64,000 nt of DNA from Variovorax sp. S12S4 (GCF_023195515.1 NZ_JALPKR020000002.1:3635001-3699000); one strand, 5' to 3'. Shown: positions 37,399 to 47,695, counted from the stretch's first letter. Numbers and translations are program-made. Notes: a model not told the origin generated them from the letters alone.

Positions 37399-37433
37399 GG
37401 CGAGGTCTCCTTTGATGATGTTGCAGGTCGTCG

Positions 37434-38522
37434 TCACGGCGTGTCGACGATTTCGATCCAGTTCGGGTTCTTGCCCACGCTGATGCGCGAGGGCTTGCCC
37501 AGTGCGCCCGTGGCCGGGTCGATGGCGTACAGCGCAACGCTGTGCGACTCCTGCCCGGCGGCAATCAGGTAGCGGCCGCTCGAATCGATGGCGAAGCCGC
37601 GCGGCGTTTTCTCGGTCGGTGTCTGGCCGAGCGGTTTCAGCTGTCCGGTGGACGCATCCACCCGGAAGGCCGAGAGCGTGCTCGACGTGCGTTCCGATGC
37701 ATACAGATAGCGCCCGTCAGGCGTCAGGTGCAGATCGGCCGCCCAGGGCTTGCCGGTGAATCCGGCCGGCAGCGTGGTGGTGCTCTGCTCCAGCTTGAGC
37801 GTGCCGCGTGCGGCGTCCCAGGCGTACACGTGCAGGCTTGCGTCGAGTTCGTTCAGCAGGTAGACGCGGCGCTGTGCCTTGTCCCAGACGAAGTGGCGCG
37901 GGCCCGACTTCGCGGTGGACATGGTCAGCGGCGGATCGTTGGCCGAGAGCAGGCCCTTGTCCGCATCGAAGCGCCAGGTCGACACGTTGTCGCCGCCCAG
38001 GCTGGTGGCAAGCACGAAGCGGTTGCTCGCGTCCGCGTGGATCGCGTGCGCGTTCGGCCCCGTTTGCACCAGCTGCTGGATTGCGCCCGCGGCGCCATCC
38101 TTGCCAATGGCGTTGACCGAGATCTTGCCGCCCTGGTAAGAGGCCGCGAAGAGCCATTTGCCGCTTGCATCGAGATCGATGTTGGCCATGCTGTCGGCCA
38201 GGGGCGCTTCGCCGATTTTCTGCAGCTTGCCGGTGGCCGGGTCGATCGACATGCTGACCACGCGGAACGGCTGCGAGCGCAGCGCTGCATGCAGCACGCG
38301 CTTGTCGGGGCTCACCGCCATCGGCATCACGGTGCCGCCGACATTCAGCGCCTGCACCGGCTTGAGCACGCCGAGCGAGCGGTCCAGCTCGAGCACCGAA
38401 ACCTCCTGGCTGTCGGCATTGGACACATAGACCCAGGTGCCCGCCGAGGCGTGCCCCGCGGCAGCCAGCGACAGCAGTGCAACCGCGCCGCGAAGCGCGC
38501 GAATGATGGGCGTGCGGTTCAT
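37434..38522 (-). CDS. periplasmic seven-bladed beta-propeller lactonase-family protein
   Basis: A 362-residue protein of the YbhE/6-phosphogluconolactonase-like beta-propeller family. A signal peptide (ALRGAVALLSLAAAGHASAG) predicts export, unlike the cytoplasmic YbhE. Repeated blade motifs are seen, such as YVSNADSQEVSVLELD near residue 32, DASGKWLFAASYQGGKISV and DGRYLYASERTSSTLSAFRV. In the context of aldarate catabolism it may open lactones in the periplasm. Its start overlaps the stop of the upstream Bug gene (ATGA). Phospholactone specificity is unlikely in the periplasm. Confidence 0.8.
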   Translation of the reverse strand: MNRTPIIRALRGAVALLSLAAAGHASAGTWVYVSNADSQEVSVLELDRSLGVLKPVQALNVGGTVMPMAVSPDKRVLHAALRSQPFRVVSMSIDPATGKLQKIGEAPLADSMANIDLDASGKWLFAASYQGGKISVNAIGKDGAAGAIQQLVQTGPNAHAIHADASNRFVLATSLGGDNVSTWRFDADKGLLSANDPPLTMSTAKSGPRHFVWDKAQRRVYLLNELDASLHVYAWDAARGTLKLEQSTTTLPAGFTGKPWAADLHLTPDGRYLYASERTSSTLSAFRVDASTGQLKPLGQTPTEKTPRGFAIDSSGRYLIAAGQESHSVALYAIDPATGALGKPSRISVGKNPNWIEIVDTP

Positions 38523-39505
38523 GGCTTGATATTGAGTTTGGCGATCAGCGCCTTGAAGTACGCGTTGTCCTTGGCCAGCGTTTCCTTGAACACCGCGCCG
38601 TCGGTGTAGACATAGCCGAGGTTCTGCTTGTCCATCACTTCATGCATGAGCGGCTCGGCGGCCGTCTTGGCCGTGATCTCGCGCAGCTTTGCCATCACTT
38701 CAGGCGGCGTGTTCTTGGGTGCGCCAAGCCCGCGCCACGTGCCGATCGACAGGTCGATGCCGCGCTCCTTGGCGGTGGGCACCTTGTCGAAACCCTTCAC
38801 GCGCTTGTCGGCCATGACCATCAGCACCTTGAGCTTGCCGGACTGCACATGGGTCGTCACCTCGGCCGGGCTCACCGCCACTGCCTCGATGTGCCCGCCC
38901 AAGAGGGCCAGCACCGCGGGCGCCGCGCCCTGGAACGGAATGTGGCCGAACTTGGTGCCGGTCTTGTCTTCGAGCGCCGCCGCGGCCAGGTGCCAGATCG
39001 AGCCGTTGCCCGAGTTGCCGACGCGAACGCTTTCGGGCGACTTCTTCGCCGCGGCCAGGAATTCCTCGATGGTGTTCCAAGGTGCGTCGGCCTTGACGGT
39101 GATCGCGGCCGGGTCGGCGTTGAGCTGCGCAATCGGCTGGAAGTCGTCGTAGTTGAACTTGGCCAGGCCCAGGTGCGGCAGCGTGAGCAGCTCCACCGTC
39201 AGCACCGCGAGCTTGTAGCCGTCGGGCCGGGAGTTGATCACCTCGGTCCAGCCGATGGCGCCGCCGGCGCCGGGGCGGTTGACGATCACGATGCTCTGCG
39301 AGGTGTGCTTGCGGCTCGCTTCGGAGAACGCGCGCGCCAGGCCGTCCGTGCCGCCGCCCGGCTGGTAGGGCACCAGCAGCTCGATGGCGTGGTTCGGAAA
39401 GTTGCTGCTGTTGCTCTGGGCCGTGGCCAGTGCCGCGTAGCCGAGCGAGAGGCTTGCCGTCGCCGAAAGGGCGGCCAGGCCGCGCAGGAATCTGCTTCTT
39501 CTCAT
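38519..39505 (-). CDS. Bug/TctC family receptor
   Basis: A 328-residue receptor with signal peptide (FLRGLAALSATASLSLGYAA) and Bug motifs IELLVPYQPGGGTDGLARAF, VIVNRPGAGGAIG, RPDGYKLA and SGKLKVLMVMADKRV. It is translationally coupled (ATGA) to the propeller lactonase downstream, which ties a receptor to a periplasmic enzyme. It follows the SDR gene by 70 bases. Ligand unknown; sugar-acid lactone or aldarate is suggested only by context. Confidence 0.88.
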   Translation of the reverse strand: MRRSRFLRGLAALSATASLSLGYAALATAQSNSSNFPNHAIELLVPYQPGGGTDGLARAFSEASRKHTSQSIVIVNRPGAGGAIGWTEVINSRPDGYKLAVLTVELLTLPHLGLAKFNYDDFQPIAQLNADPAAITVKADAPWNTIEEFLAAAKKSPESVRVGNSGNGSIWHLAAAALEDKTGTKFGHIPFQGAAPAVLALLGGHIEAVAVSPAEVTTHVQSGKLKVLMVMADKRVKGFDKVPTAKERGIDLSIGTWRGLGAPKNTPPEVMAKLREITAKTAAEPLMHEVMDKQNLGYVYTDGAVFKETLAKDNAYFKALIAKLNIKP

Positions 39506-39575
39506 TGGTTTGTTGTCTCCGTTATTGATCTTGATTCCGCAAGCCTCAGGAAAAAGGCTGAAATTCGTCTGGCCG

Positions 39576-40337
39576 TCAGGGCATGTATTGCCCGCCGTTC
39601 ACCTCGATCACCTGGCCCGTCACATAGCCCGAAAGCTGCTCGGAGGCCAGGTAGAGGAAAGCACCCACGCATTCGTCAGGCGTGCCGATGCGTCCCATCG
39701 GAATGCCGGCGCGGAACGACTCGAGCATGGCGGGCGTGGAGAAGCGGTCCTGGAACGGTGTCTGGATGACGCCGGGCGCCACCGCGTTCACGCGGATCTT
39801 GTCGCCCACGAGCTCCCGTGCGAGACCGTGCGTGGCCGTGCTCACAAAGCCCTTCGAGCCCGCATACAGGTAGGCGCCGGGGCCGCCGCCGGTGCGTGCC
39901 GCCACCGAAGTCACGTTGATGATGTTGCCGCCACCGTGGGTGCGCATGAGCGGCACCACCTCGCGCGCAAACGCAAGCATCGAGCGTGCGTTGATGTGCA
40001 TCACTTCGTCGAACAGCGCATCGTCGAACTCCGCAATGGGCACGCGCTTCACAAGGCTGCCCGCGTTGTTCACCAGCACGTCGATGCGGCCGAAGCGCGT
40101 GGCCGTCTGCTTCACGCATTCGCGGATGGCGGCGGTGTCGAGCACGTCGCCCTGCAGCGCGAAGGCGTCGCCGCCGGCCTTGCGGATGGTCTCGACGACC
40201 TGGTTGGCGGCGTCGGCCGAGCTGTTGTAGTGCACCGCCACGCGCATGCCGCGCGCCGCGAATGCAACGGCCACGGCCGCGCCGATGCCGGTGCTCGCGC
40301 CGGTGATGAGCGCTGTCTTGCCTTTGAGGTCTTCCAT
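39576..40337 (-). CDS. SDR family oxidoreductase
   Basis: A 253-residue classical short-chain dehydrogenase. The coenzyme motif is ALITGASTGIGAAVAVAFAA, then NNAGS, the catalytic serine in NVTSVAARTGG, and Y-x3-K in YLYAGSKGF. The closing part (GYVTGQVIEVNGGQYMP) is the standard C-terminus. It sits between galactarate dehydratase and a Bug receptor in the uronate operon and may oxidise a sugar acid or reduce a keto-deoxy intermediate; the substrate cannot be read from sequence. Confidence 0.88.
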   Translation of the reverse strand: MEDLKGKTALITGASTGIGAAVAVAFAARGMRVAVHYNSSADAANQVVETIRKAGGDAFALQGDVLDTAAIRECVKQTATRFGRIDVLVNNAGSLVKRVPIAEFDDALFDEVMHINARSMLAFAREVVPLMRTHGGGNIINVTSVAARTGGGPGAYLYAGSKGFVSTATHGLARELVGDKIRVNAVAPGVIQTPFQDRFSTPAMLESFRAGIPMGRIGTPDECVGAFLYLASEQLSGYVTGQVIEVNGGQYMP

Positions 40338-40367
40338 GGTTGTTCCTTTCGAGGTCGTCGAATGAAG

Positions 40368-41975
40368 TCAGGTCACGGGTGCGGGGTTGAACAGCACCAG
40401 CGCGTTGTGCAGCTTCCACTGTTCGGCCCAGGTTTTCTTCCTGCCGCTGGCCACGTCGAGCATCAGCCGGAACATCTCCCAGCCCACGTCCTCGATGGTG
40501 GCGTCGCCGTCGGCAATGCGGCCTGCGTTCACGTCCATCAGGTCGTGCCAGCGGCGCGCAAGATCGCTGCGCGTGGCCACCTTGATCACCGGCACTTCGG
40601 CCAGGCCGTACGGCGTGCCGCGGCCCGTGGTGAACACGTGCAGGTTCATGCCGGCGGCCAGCTGCAGCGTGCCGCAGATGAAGTCGCTGGCGGGTGTTGC
40701 GGCGTAGAGCAGGCCTTTCTGCCTTGCCTTCTCGCCCGGGGAGACCACGCCCGAGATCGGCGCGCTGCCGCTCTTCACGATCGAGCCCATGGCCTTTTCG
40801 ACGATGTTCGAGAGCCCGCCCTTCTTGTTGCCGGGCGTGGTGTTGGCGCTGCGGTCGACGCGGCCTCGGTCCAGGTAGGCGTCGTACCAGGCCATCTCAC
40901 GGATCATGGCTTCGGCCACTTCGGGCGTGATTGCGCGCGAGGTGAGCTGGTCGATGCCGTCGCGCACCTCCGTCACTTCCGAGAACATCACGGTGGCGCC
41001 GGCGCGCACCAGCAGGTCGGTGCAAAAGCCCACGGCCGGGTTGGCCGTGACGCCCGAAAACGCATCGCTGCCGCCGCACTGCACGCCCACCACCAGCTCG
41101 CTGGCTGGCACAGTTTCGCGCCTGCGGGCGTTCAGCCGCTCCAGGTGTTCTTCGGCCTGCCGCATGATCGAATCGATCATCGACATGAATCCCACGTGGG
41201 CGTCGTCCTGCAGGCACACCACGTCGAGCTTGGCATTGGCCGTCTCACCGATGTCGGCCACGTTGCGCTCATCCACCAGCGCAATGCTGCCGGGCGGCAG
41301 CAGCCGCTCGGGCTGCAGCTTTTCGCAGCCCAGGCTGATGACCATCACCTCGCCGCCGAAATTCGGGTTGAGGCTGATGTTGCGCAGCGTGCGGATCGGG
41401 ATGACCGCATCGGGCGCATCGATGGCCACGCCGCAGCCGTAGCCGTGCGACAAACCCACCACGTCGTCGACGTTGGGGTACTTCGGCAACAGCTCGGCCT
41501 TGATGCGCTGCACCGCGAAGTCGACCACGCCCGCCACGCACTGCACGGTCTGCGTAATGGCGAGGATGTTGCGCGTGCCCACCGATCCGTCCAGGTTGCG
41601 GTAGCCCTCGAAGGTGTAGCCCTCGAGCGGCGGTTGCGCAGGCGGCTTGACGGTGGCGATGGGCAGGCCCTCGAGCTCGCGCGCGGCGGGCATCCTGAGC
41701 AGCCGCTCGTGCACCCAGCTGCCGCGCGGAATGGCCTTCAGCGCGTAGCCGATCGGCACGTTGTAGCGCACGACAGCGTCGCCTTCGGCCAGATCGGTCA
41801 GCGAGACCTTGTGGCCCTGCGGCACGTTGTCGACCAGCACCAGGCCGTCGGCGAACGTGGCGCCGGCCTTCAGCCCGCCGTCGTTGGCAACAATGGCGAC
41901 GTTGTCCGCCGCGTGCATGTGGATGCGGTGCGGCGGGCGCGCCGCCGCGGGAGAGGGGAGGGGTGAGTCGGCCAT
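40368..41975 (-). CDS. garD: galactarate/altronate dehydratase family (UxaA/GarD)
   Basis: A 535-residue GarD-type dehydratase. The N-terminal SAF domain (about 20-90) has [20 protein letters not shown]; the catalytic part includes [59 protein letters not shown] and [20 protein letters not shown]. GarD converts galactarate to 5-keto-4-deoxyglucarate; altronate dehydratase shares the family, so substrate is assigned by context (uronate dehydrogenase and 5-keto-4-deoxyglucarate dehydratase present, hexuronate isomerase absent). It sits 34 bases after dctM. Confidence 0.85.
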   Translation of the reverse strand: MADSPLPSPAAARPPHRIHMHAADNVAIVANDGGLKAGATFADGLVLVDNVPQGHKVSLTDLAEGDAVVRYNVPIGYALKAIPRGSWVHERLLRMPAARELEGLPIATVKPPAQPPLEGYTFEGYRNLDGSVGTRNILAITQTVQCVAGVVDFAVQRIKAELLPKYPNVDDVVGLSHGYGCGVAIDAPDAVIPIRTLRNISLNPNFGGEVMVISLGCEKLQPERLLPPGSIALVDERNVADIGETANAKLDVVCLQDDAHVGFMSMIDSIMRQAEEHLERLNARRRETVPASELVVGVQCGGSDAFSGVTANPAVGFCTDLLVRAGATVMFSEVTEVRDGIDQLTSRAITPEVAEAMIREMAWYDAYLDRGRVDRSANTTPGNKKGGLSNIVEKAMGSIVKSGSAPISGVVSPGEKARQKGLLYAATPASDFICGTLQLAAGMNLHVFTTGRGTPYGLAEVPVIKVATRSDLARRWHDLMDVNAGRIADGDATIEDVGWEMFRLMLDVASGRKKTWAEQWKLHNALVLFNPAPVT

Positions 41976-42009
41976 CGGGAAACGAGCGTTGCGTTGCGGG
42001 TCTTTGCTG

Positions 42010-43308
42010 TTACTTCACCGCGTTGACGAGGTCAGGCAGCCACATCGAGAACGCCGGCACGTAGGTCACGAGCATCAGGCAGATCAAAAGGGCACCATAG
42101 AACGGCCAGATCGACCGCATCACCTGCCCGACCGATACCCCTCCGATCGCGCAGCCTATGAACTGCGTGGTGCCCACCGGCGGCGTGTTCAGGCCGAGCG
42201 CGCAGTTGATCAGCATGACAATGCCGAACTGCACCGGGCTCATGCCGAACTGCATGGCAATGGGCAGGAAGATCGGCGTGCAGATCAGGATCGTGGCCGC
42301 CATGTCGAGGAAGGTGCCCAGCACGAACAGCAGCACGTTGATCATCAGGAAGATGACCCACGGATCGCTCGAGACGCTGGTCATGAGCTCGCCGGTCTTC
42401 TGCGGCACTTCGTACAGCGCCATGAAATAGCCGAACGCGGAAGAAATGCCGATCAGCAGCAGCACCACGCCGGTCGTCTTGCATGCCTTGGCGCAGGCCT
42501 TGAGAAAGTCCTTGCGGCTGAGCGAGCGGTAGACAAGCACCGTGACGCCCAGCGCCCACAGCACGGCCGTTGCGGCCGATTCGGTGGCGGTGAACACGCC
42601 CGACAGAATGCCCACCAGGATGATCACCACGATCATCAAACCGGGCAGCGCGCCGATGAACGCCGCCAGCACTTCGCCCCAGCCGGGGAAGGCGCCGCGG
42701 ATCGGATAGCCACGGCGGATTGCCACGTAGTAGGCGGCGGCCAGGTTGCACACCGTGAGCAGCAGCGCCGGAATGAGGCCCGCCAGAATCAGGCTCAGCA
42801 CGCTGACCGACGCAATGCCGGTGGTCGCGAGCGTGAAGATGATCAGGTTGTGCGACGTGGGCATCAGCGCACCCACCAGGGCCGCGTGCGTCGTCACGTT
42901 GACGGCGTAGTCGGCGTCGTAGCCTTCCTTCTTCATGAGCGGAATCATCACCGAGCCCATGGCCGACACGTCGGCCACCGGCGAGCCGGCAACGCCGCCG
43001 AACAGCGTGCAGCCGATCACGTTGCTCATGCCCAGGCCGCCGCGCACGTGGCCCACCAGGCTGTTGGCAAAACGGACGATGCGCTGCGCAATGCCGCCGT
43101 AGAGCATCAGCTCACCGGCAAACACGAAGAACGGAATCGCCAGGAAAGAGAAGATCTGCATGCCGCCGACCATCTTCTGGAACACCACGGCAACGGGCAG
43201 GCCCGCATAAAGCACCGTTGCGACAGAAGCCAGGCCGATCGAGAACGCGACCGGTACGCCCAGCACCAGCAGCACCAGGAAAACGAGAGAGAGGACAGTC
43301 AGTTCCAC
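42010..43308 (-). CDS. dctM: TRAP transporter large permease (DctM type)
   Basis: A 432-residue, highly hydrophobic protein with about 12 membrane segments. It opens [20 protein letters not shown] and has [40 protein letters not shown] and [20 protein letters not shown], all DctM signatures. With the small permease DctQ it forms the sodium-coupled importer that takes up the ligand delivered by DctP. Its start overlaps the dctQ end by 10 bases. Cargo is likely a uronate or aldarate. Confidence 0.94.
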   Translation of the reverse strand: MELTVLSLVFLVLLVLGVPVAFSIGLASVATVLYAGLPVAVVFQKMVGGMQIFSFLAIPFFVFAGELMLYGGIAQRIVRFANSLVGHVRGGLGMSNVIGCTLFGGVAGSPVADVSAMGSVMIPLMKKEGYDADYAVNVTTHAALVGALMPTSHNLIIFTLATTGIASVSVLSLILAGLIPALLLTVCNLAAAYYVAIRRGYPIRGAFPGWGEVLAAFIGALPGLMIVVIILVGILSGVFTATESAATAVLWALGVTVLVYRSLSRKDFLKACAKACKTTGVVLLLIGISSAFGYFMALYEVPQKTGELMTSVSSDPWVIFLMINVLLFVLGTFLDMAATILICTPIFLPIAMQFGMSPVQFGIVMLINCALGLNTPPVGTTQFIGCAIGGVSVGQVMRSIWPFYGALLICLMLVTYVPAFSMWLPDLVNAVK

Positions 43309-43886
43309 GCGGGCACCACTTCTTCATCGCGCAGCAGGGCGACGATATGTTCAATCGAAAAAAGCACGATCAGGAGGCCCGCGATCACGAGTGCCAGATA
43401 GTCCAGACCCACCGGAATGCCCATCATGGGCTTGATGTCGGTCCACTTGAGCTTGGTCCAGATCCAGCCGCTCCAGGTCATGATTCCGCCGAAGAGCGCG
43501 ACCAGCGCATGAATCAGTATTTCGATCTTCAGGCGAAGCGATTCGGGCAGCAGCACCACCAGCGAATCGAGCCCGATGTGGCCGGCATCCCGCACACCGA
43601 CGGCAACGCCGAGCGCGGTGACATACAGCACGAGTTGAAGCGCGAGCCCTTCGGCCCACGTGGGCGTGTCGTTGAACACATAGCGGCCGACCACCTGGTA
43701 CTGAACGCACACGATGATGGTGATGAGCATCGCAACGGCGAGCATCAGGCTGGCCTTCGACAGGAACGCGCAGAAGCGCGAATAGGCGTGGCTTGACGGA
43801 GGGCGTCCGTTCGGATTGACCAGGTCTTCGAGCTCGACCGGCACTCCGGTCGCCATCGTGTCTACCGCGGGAACGGTAAGTGTCAT
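43299..43886 (-). CDS. dctQ: TRAP transporter small permease (DctQ type)
   Basis: A 195-residue membrane protein with four hydrophobic segments (for example ASLMLAVAMLITIIVCVQYQ and ALQLVLYVTALGVAVGVRDA) and the conserved RYVFNDTPTWAEGLA motif. The 45-residue hydrophilic N-terminus is longer than usual; an internal start is possible. It couples DctP to DctM. A strong hairpin separates it from the receptor gene dctP. Confidence 0.92.
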   Translation of the reverse strand: MTLTVPAVDTMATGVPVELEDLVNPNGRPPSSHAYSRFCAFLSKASLMLAVAMLITIIVCVQYQVVGRYVFNDTPTWAEGLALQLVLYVTALGVAVGVRDAGHIGLDSLVVLLPESLRLKIEILIHALVALFGGIMTWSGWIWTKLKWTDIKPMMGIPVGLDYLALVIAGLLIVLFSIEHIVALLRDEEVVPAWN

Positions 43887-43910
43887 GGGAATTTCCCTGA
43901 ATATGGGTGG

Positions 43911-43937
43911 GGCCCTCCCCGCAGAACGGGAAGGGCC
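43911..43937 (-). promoter_or_regulatory. Intercistronic hairpin between dctP and dctQ
   Basis: On the minus strand GGCCCTTCCC and GGGGAGGGCC pair over 10 bp (one G-U) around a 7-base loop, 9 bases past the dctP stop. There is no U tract, so it is more likely an mRNA-stabilising element. It would protect the receptor message and give more receptor than permease. Confidence 0.6.
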
Positions 43938-43945
43938 GGGGCGCG

Positions 43946-44914
43946 CTACTTGTTGTCTTGCACGGCCTTGACCAGGCGCTGCAGGTCAGGCGTAGAGATG
44001 AACTTCGTGTAGACCGGCGTCATGGCCGAGCGGAACGAGGCCTTGTCCACGTCGGCAACGATCTGGGCGCCGCCCTTGGTCACGACTTCGAGCGACTTGG
44101 CTTCCTGCTCGTCCCACTTCTTGCGCTGGAACGCGACCGATTCCTTCGCCGTGGCGCGGAACAGGTCCTGGTCGGCCTTGGGAAGCTTGTCGTAGATGGC
44201 CTTGGACATCACGAGCATTTCAGGTGCCATGGAGTGTTCGGTGCGCGAATAGAACTTCACTGCTTCGTAGTGCTTGAAACCGTCGTACGAAGGAATGTTG
44301 TTTTCAGCAGCGTCGATGAGGCCGGTCTTGAGCGCGGTGAACACCTCGCCAGCGGGCATTGGCGTGGCGTTGGCGCCCATGGCGCTCACCAGTGCAACCC
44401 ACAGGTCGGACTGCTGCACGCGGATCTTCAGGCCCTTGGCGTCGGCCAGCGTCTTCACCGGCTTCTTGGCGTAGATGGAGCGCGCGCCGCTGTCGTAGAA
44501 GGCCAGGCCGACCAGGCCTTCGTGCTCGCAGCCCTTCAGGATTTCTTCGCCGATGGGGCCGTCGAGCGACTTGCGCATGTGGGCGATCGAGTCGAACAGG
44601 AAGGGCATCGTCGGCACCAGCGTCTTGGGGCAGATCGAATTCAGCGCGCTGATGTTCACGCGGTTCATCTCGAGCGCGCCGATCTTGACCTGGTCGAGCG
44701 TTTCCTTCTCGCTGCCCAGTGCGCTCTTGTTGAACACCTTGATCTTGTATTTGCCGTTGCTGCGCTTGTCGAGCAGTTCGCTCATGTGCTTGACGGCGGC
44801 GACGGTGGGGTAGTCGTCGCTGTTGTGCACGTCGGCCGAGCGGAACTCGACAGCGCTTGCCGTCATCGCGCAGGCGCTGGCGGCCAGTGCAATCAGGTGG
44901 CGGGTGTATTTCAT
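43946..44914 (-). CDS. dctP: TRAP transporter solute-binding protein (DctP type)
   Basis: A 322-residue receptor with signal peptide ([19 protein letters not shown]). Family marks are [40 protein letters not shown] (substrate-binding arginine) and [20 protein letters not shown]. In the family the arginine clamps a carboxylate. It leads the DctPQM block and lies 35 bases downstream of the SMP-30 lactonase gene in the uronate operon, so it should bind a uronate or aldarate. Confidence 0.94.
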   Translation of the reverse strand: MKYTRHLIALAASACAMTASAVEFRSADVHNSDDYPTVAAVKHMSELLDKRSNGKYKIKVFNKSALGSEKETLDQVKIGALEMNRVNISALNSICPKTLVPTMPFLFDSIAHMRKSLDGPIGEEILKGCEHEGLVGLAFYDSGARSIYAKKPVKTLADAKGLKIRVQQSDLWVALVSAMGANATPMPAGEVFTALKTGLIDAAENNIPSYDGFKHYEAVKFYSRTEHSMAPEMLVMSKAIYDKLPKADQDLFRATAKESVAFQRKKWDEQEAKSLEVVTKGGAQIVADVDKASFRSAMTPVYTKFISTPDLQRLVKAVQDNK

Positions 44915-44949
44915 TTGTCTTCCTCTTCGGGTTGGTGGTTAAAAAGCAA

Positions 44950-45861
44950 TCAGAAACGGCATTCGGGTTCCGGCAGACCCTTGATGCCCGGGCGCAGCGC
45001 AAAAACGCCGCCCGCCAGCGGTTGATCGGACAGGTTGCCGCCCGGGCGGATCGATGTCACGAAGAGCGTGTCGAGTTGCGGGCCGCCAAAGGCGCACATG
45101 GCGGGCTTCTTGACCGGCACTTCGAGCGAACGGTCGAGCTTTCCCTCGGGCGTGAAGCGGTGCACCAAGCCTGCGTCGTTGCCGCAGATCCAGTAGCAGC
45201 CGTCGGCGTCGACCGCGGCGCCGTCGGGGCGGCCCGGCAGCGGCTTCATGTCGACGAACACGCGGCGGCCATGCGGCGTGCCGGTGTCAGTGTCGTAGTC
45301 GAAGGCCCAGATGGTTTGAACCAGCGGATGCGAGTCCGAGAGGTACATGGTTTTGCCGTCGGGGCTGAAGGCCAGGCCGTTCGGAACGATCATCTGTTCG
45401 AACTGCGGGCGCAACGCGGCACCCGCGTTCACGTCGGCCTGGTAGCGGTAGACGCGGCCGACCTCGTGGGCCGCCGCCATGTCCATTTGCATGGTGCCGG
45501 CCCAGAAGCGGCCCTGGCGGTCGCAGCGCCCGTCGTTGAAGCGCATGCCGTGCTCGGCATGCGCCGCGCTGGCAATGGGGCTCGCAGCCAGCGAGCCCTC
45601 TGGGCGCGTTGCGATTGCGAACAACCCGCTTTCCATGCCGGCAATCCATTCGCCCGGGTGGCCCGCGCGCGGCGCGATGCAGGCGAGCATTTCGTCGCCG
45701 GTCCAGCGGCTGTGTTCACCCGTCGGGGCGTGCCAGCGGTGCAGGTGCCTGGCCGGAATGTCGACCCAATAGAGCGCCTGTTCGTCCGCGCGCCAGACCG
45801 GGCTTTCGCCGGTCGCGCACTGCACATCGAGAACCAGTTCGGCTTTCATGCCGGCAGTCAT
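44950..45861 (-). CDS. SMP-30/gluconolactonase family lactonase
   Basis: A 303-residue cytoplasmic beta-propeller of the SMP-30 group. The calcium-site glutamate is in CATGESPVWRADEQALYWVD, and GMRFNDGRCDRQGRFWAGTM, IVPNGLAFSPDGKTMYLSDS and LPGRPDGAAVDADGCYWICG carry the Asn and Asp ligands. In uronate catabolism the aldarolactone made by uronate dehydrogenase needs opening, and enzymes of this family perform that step. Coupling by ATGA to the udh stop makes this role likely. Confidence 0.88.
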   Translation of the reverse strand: MTAGMKAELVLDVQCATGESPVWRADEQALYWVDIPARHLHRWHAPTGEHSRWTGDEMLACIAPRAGHPGEWIAGMESGLFAIATRPEGSLAASPIASAAHAEHGMRFNDGRCDRQGRFWAGTMQMDMAAAHEVGRVYRYQADVNAGAALRPQFEQMIVPNGLAFSPDGKTMYLSDSHPLVQTIWAFDYDTDTGTPHGRRVFVDMKPLPGRPDGAAVDADGCYWICGNDAGLVHRFTPEGKLDRSLEVPVKKPAMCAFGGPQLDTLFVTSIRPGGNLSDQPLAGGVFALRPGIKGLPEPECRF

Positions 45862-46691
45862 TGGGTGTCGCCGAACGGGCCTTGCGCCGTGAAAGCGCCG
45901 CCTTGGTAGATGGCGTTCGGGTCGGTCGGCGCCACGGGCGGCTGGGCCTCGACCTTGTCGCGGAACACTTCGGAGGTGTCCTGCGGCACGAAGCCCAGGT
46001 GCGCCGCCGCGCTGTTGTCCCACCAGACATCGCGGTTGGCCGACATGCCGTAGACCACCGTGTGCTTGACTTCGCGCGTGAAGAGCGATTTTTCGATCAG
46101 CGTGGTGAGGTCGCGGTAGCTGAGCCAGGTGCTCATCATCCGGCGGTTGAGCGGCTCGGGGAAAGACGAGCCGATGCGGATGCTCACGGTTTCGATGCCG
46201 TAGCGGTCGAAGTAGAACTGCGCCACGTCTTCGCCGAAGGACTTGGAAAGACCGTAGTAGCCGTCGGGCCGGCGTGCGGCGCCGGCGTCGATCCGCTCGT
46301 TCTGCTTGTAGAAGCCGATCACGTGGTTCGAGCTCGCGAACACCACGCGCTTCACGCCGTGGCGGCGGGCGGCTTCATAGATATGGAACACGCCCTTGAT
46401 GTTGGCTTCGAGAATCTCTTCGAACGGACGCTCGACCGACACGCCGCCAAGGTGCACGATGGCGTCGCAGCCTTCGACCAGCGCATGCACCGCGGCTTTG
46501 TCGGAAAGGTCGCAAGGCACCACTTCTTCATGCGCGCCCTCGGAAGGCGCGACGGCGGCAATGTCGGAAAGGCGCAGGATCTCGGCATAGGGGCGCAGGC
46601 GTTCGCGCAATACCTTGCCCAGGCCGCCGGCCGCGCCGGTAAGCAGAATCCGGTGGAGCTTGTTGTTTGAAACTTGTGAGGACGTCGACAT
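45858..46691 (-). CDS. udh: uronate dehydrogenase (NAD-dependent)
   Basis: A 277-residue extended-SDR-like enzyme that oxidises C1 of galacturonate or glucuronate to an aldarolactone. The coenzyme motif is ILLTGAAGGLGKVLRERLRP; VVFASSNHVIGFYKQNERI, YYGLSKSFGEDVAQFYFDRY (Y-x3-K) and TVSIRIGSSFPEPLNRRMMS match characterised Udh proteins. It is the first gene of the minus arm, divergent from the FadR-type regulator, with the TAGTTGTACGA-type site in the shared region. Confidence 0.9.
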   Translation of the reverse strand: MSTSSQVSNNKLHRILLTGAAGGLGKVLRERLRPYAEILRLSDIAAVAPSEGAHEEVVPCDLSDKAAVHALVEGCDAIVHLGGVSVERPFEEILEANIKGVFHIYEAARRHGVKRVVFASSNHVIGFYKQNERIDAGAARRPDGYYGLSKSFGEDVAQFYFDRYGIETVSIRIGSSFPEPLNRRMMSTWLSYRDLTTLIEKSLFTREVKHTVVYGMSANRDVWWDNSAAAHLGFVPQDTSEVFRDKVEAQPPVAPTDPNAIYQGGAFTAQGPFGDTQ

Positions 46692-46842
46692 GTTTATGGG
46701 CGCTTGAAATGGGTGGGTTCCTGTCGGCCGTGAATCCAGGCGGCCTCAGTGGCGGCAAACTTCATCCGGATATCGAGTCAATCCAAATAACCGGCCGATG
46801 GATAGAGCGGCACTTGCGAAGGACTGGAGTGATAAGTTATCT

Positions 46843-46855
46843 GTTGTCGTACAAC
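46843..46855. promoter_or_regulatory. Operator candidate in the udh/regulator divergent region
   Basis: GTTGTCGTACAAC has 5-base arms around CGT. Read on the other strand it contains TAGTTGTACGA, which recurs exactly at 47734-47744 before the Bug gene of the plus arm. It lies 19 bases before the regulator start and 151 bases from udh. GntR/FadR proteins bind dyads of this size, so this is a probable site for the adjacent regulator. Confidence 0.65.
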
Positions 46856-46873
46856 TAATAGGGGATTATTATC

Positions 46874-47695
46874 TTGACCATGGTCCAAACGGCTACGGGT
46901 AATCCCTCAATTTCGGATGCCGCGACGGAAGTCGCCGGCGGCGGCTCCTTCGTGGGGCGTGCGCGCCCGCGCGGCCTGGCCCATGGGCTGGTCGAAGACC
47001 TGGGCGAAAAAATTCGCAATCAGTCGCTGCGCCCGGGCGACAAGCTGCCCACCGAATCGGCCATCATGAAGTCGTTCGGCGTGAGCCGCACCGTGGTGCG
47101 CGAAGCGCTGTCGAAGCTGCAGGCCGCCGGCCTGGTGGAAACGCATCACGGCGTCGGCACCTTCGTGCTGCAGCCACGCGCGGCGGGCATGTTCCGGCTC
47201 GATTCGACCGACATTGCCAACTCGGTGGACGTGCTGGCGGTGCTCGAGCTTCGCATCAGCCTCGAGACCGAATCCGCAGGGCTCGCCGCCTCGCGCCGTA
47301 CGGAGGAGCACCTGCTCGCCATGCGCCAGGCGCTCGACGATTTCGAGCGCAACGTGGCGGTGGCGGGGGACACGGTGGCGCCGGACTTCCGCTTTCACCT
47401 GCAGATCGCCCAGGCCACCGGCAATCCGTATTTCGCGGACATCATGAGCCACCTTGGCACCACGATCATTCCGCGCACGCGCATCACTGCAATCCGCAAC
47501 TACGACCGGCGCGGCGAATACCTGAGCCGCGTGAACCGCGAGCATGAAGAGATCTACGCCGCCATTGCGCGCCGCGATCCCGAGTCGGCCCGCGCGGCCA
47601 TGCGCATCCACCTGACCAACAGCCGAGAGCGGCTGCGCGTGGCGCAGGAAGCGGCACAGCAAACGGCCGCCACCACGCCGCCGACGGCTTCCTGA
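46874..47695 (+). CDS. FadR-type (GntR family) transcriptional regulator
   Basis: A 273-residue regulator. The GntR winged helix (about 38-105) has LRPGDKLPTESAIMKSFGVS and RTVVREALSKLQAAGLVETH; the FCD effector domain (about 115-250) includes FRFHLQIAQATGNPYFADIM and VNREHEEIYAAIARRDPESA, with the histidines that bind a metal and a carboxylate ligand in this group. It probably represses both divergent uronate operons and responds to a sugar acid. TTG 46874 has AGGGGA eight bases upstream; ATG 46880 is an alternative. Confidence 0.9.
   Translation: MTMVQTATGNPSISDAATEVAGGGSFVGRARPRGLAHGLVEDLGEKIRNQSLRPGDKLPTESAIMKSFGVSRTVVREALSKLQAAGLVETHHGVGTFVLQPRAAGMFRLDSTDIANSVDVLAVLELRISLETESAGLAASRRTEEHLLAMRQALDDFERNVAVAGDTVAPDFRFHLQIAQATGNPYFADIMSHLGTTIIPRTRITAIRNYDRRGEYLSRVNREHEEIYAAIARRDPESARAAMRIHLTNSRERLRVAQEAAQQTAATTPPTAS

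Noticed and set aside
39510..41966. 818-codon plus-strand open frame opposite the SDR and garD genes
   Set aside because: His/Arg/Gln-rich antisense frame across two solid genes; long only because of GC bias.
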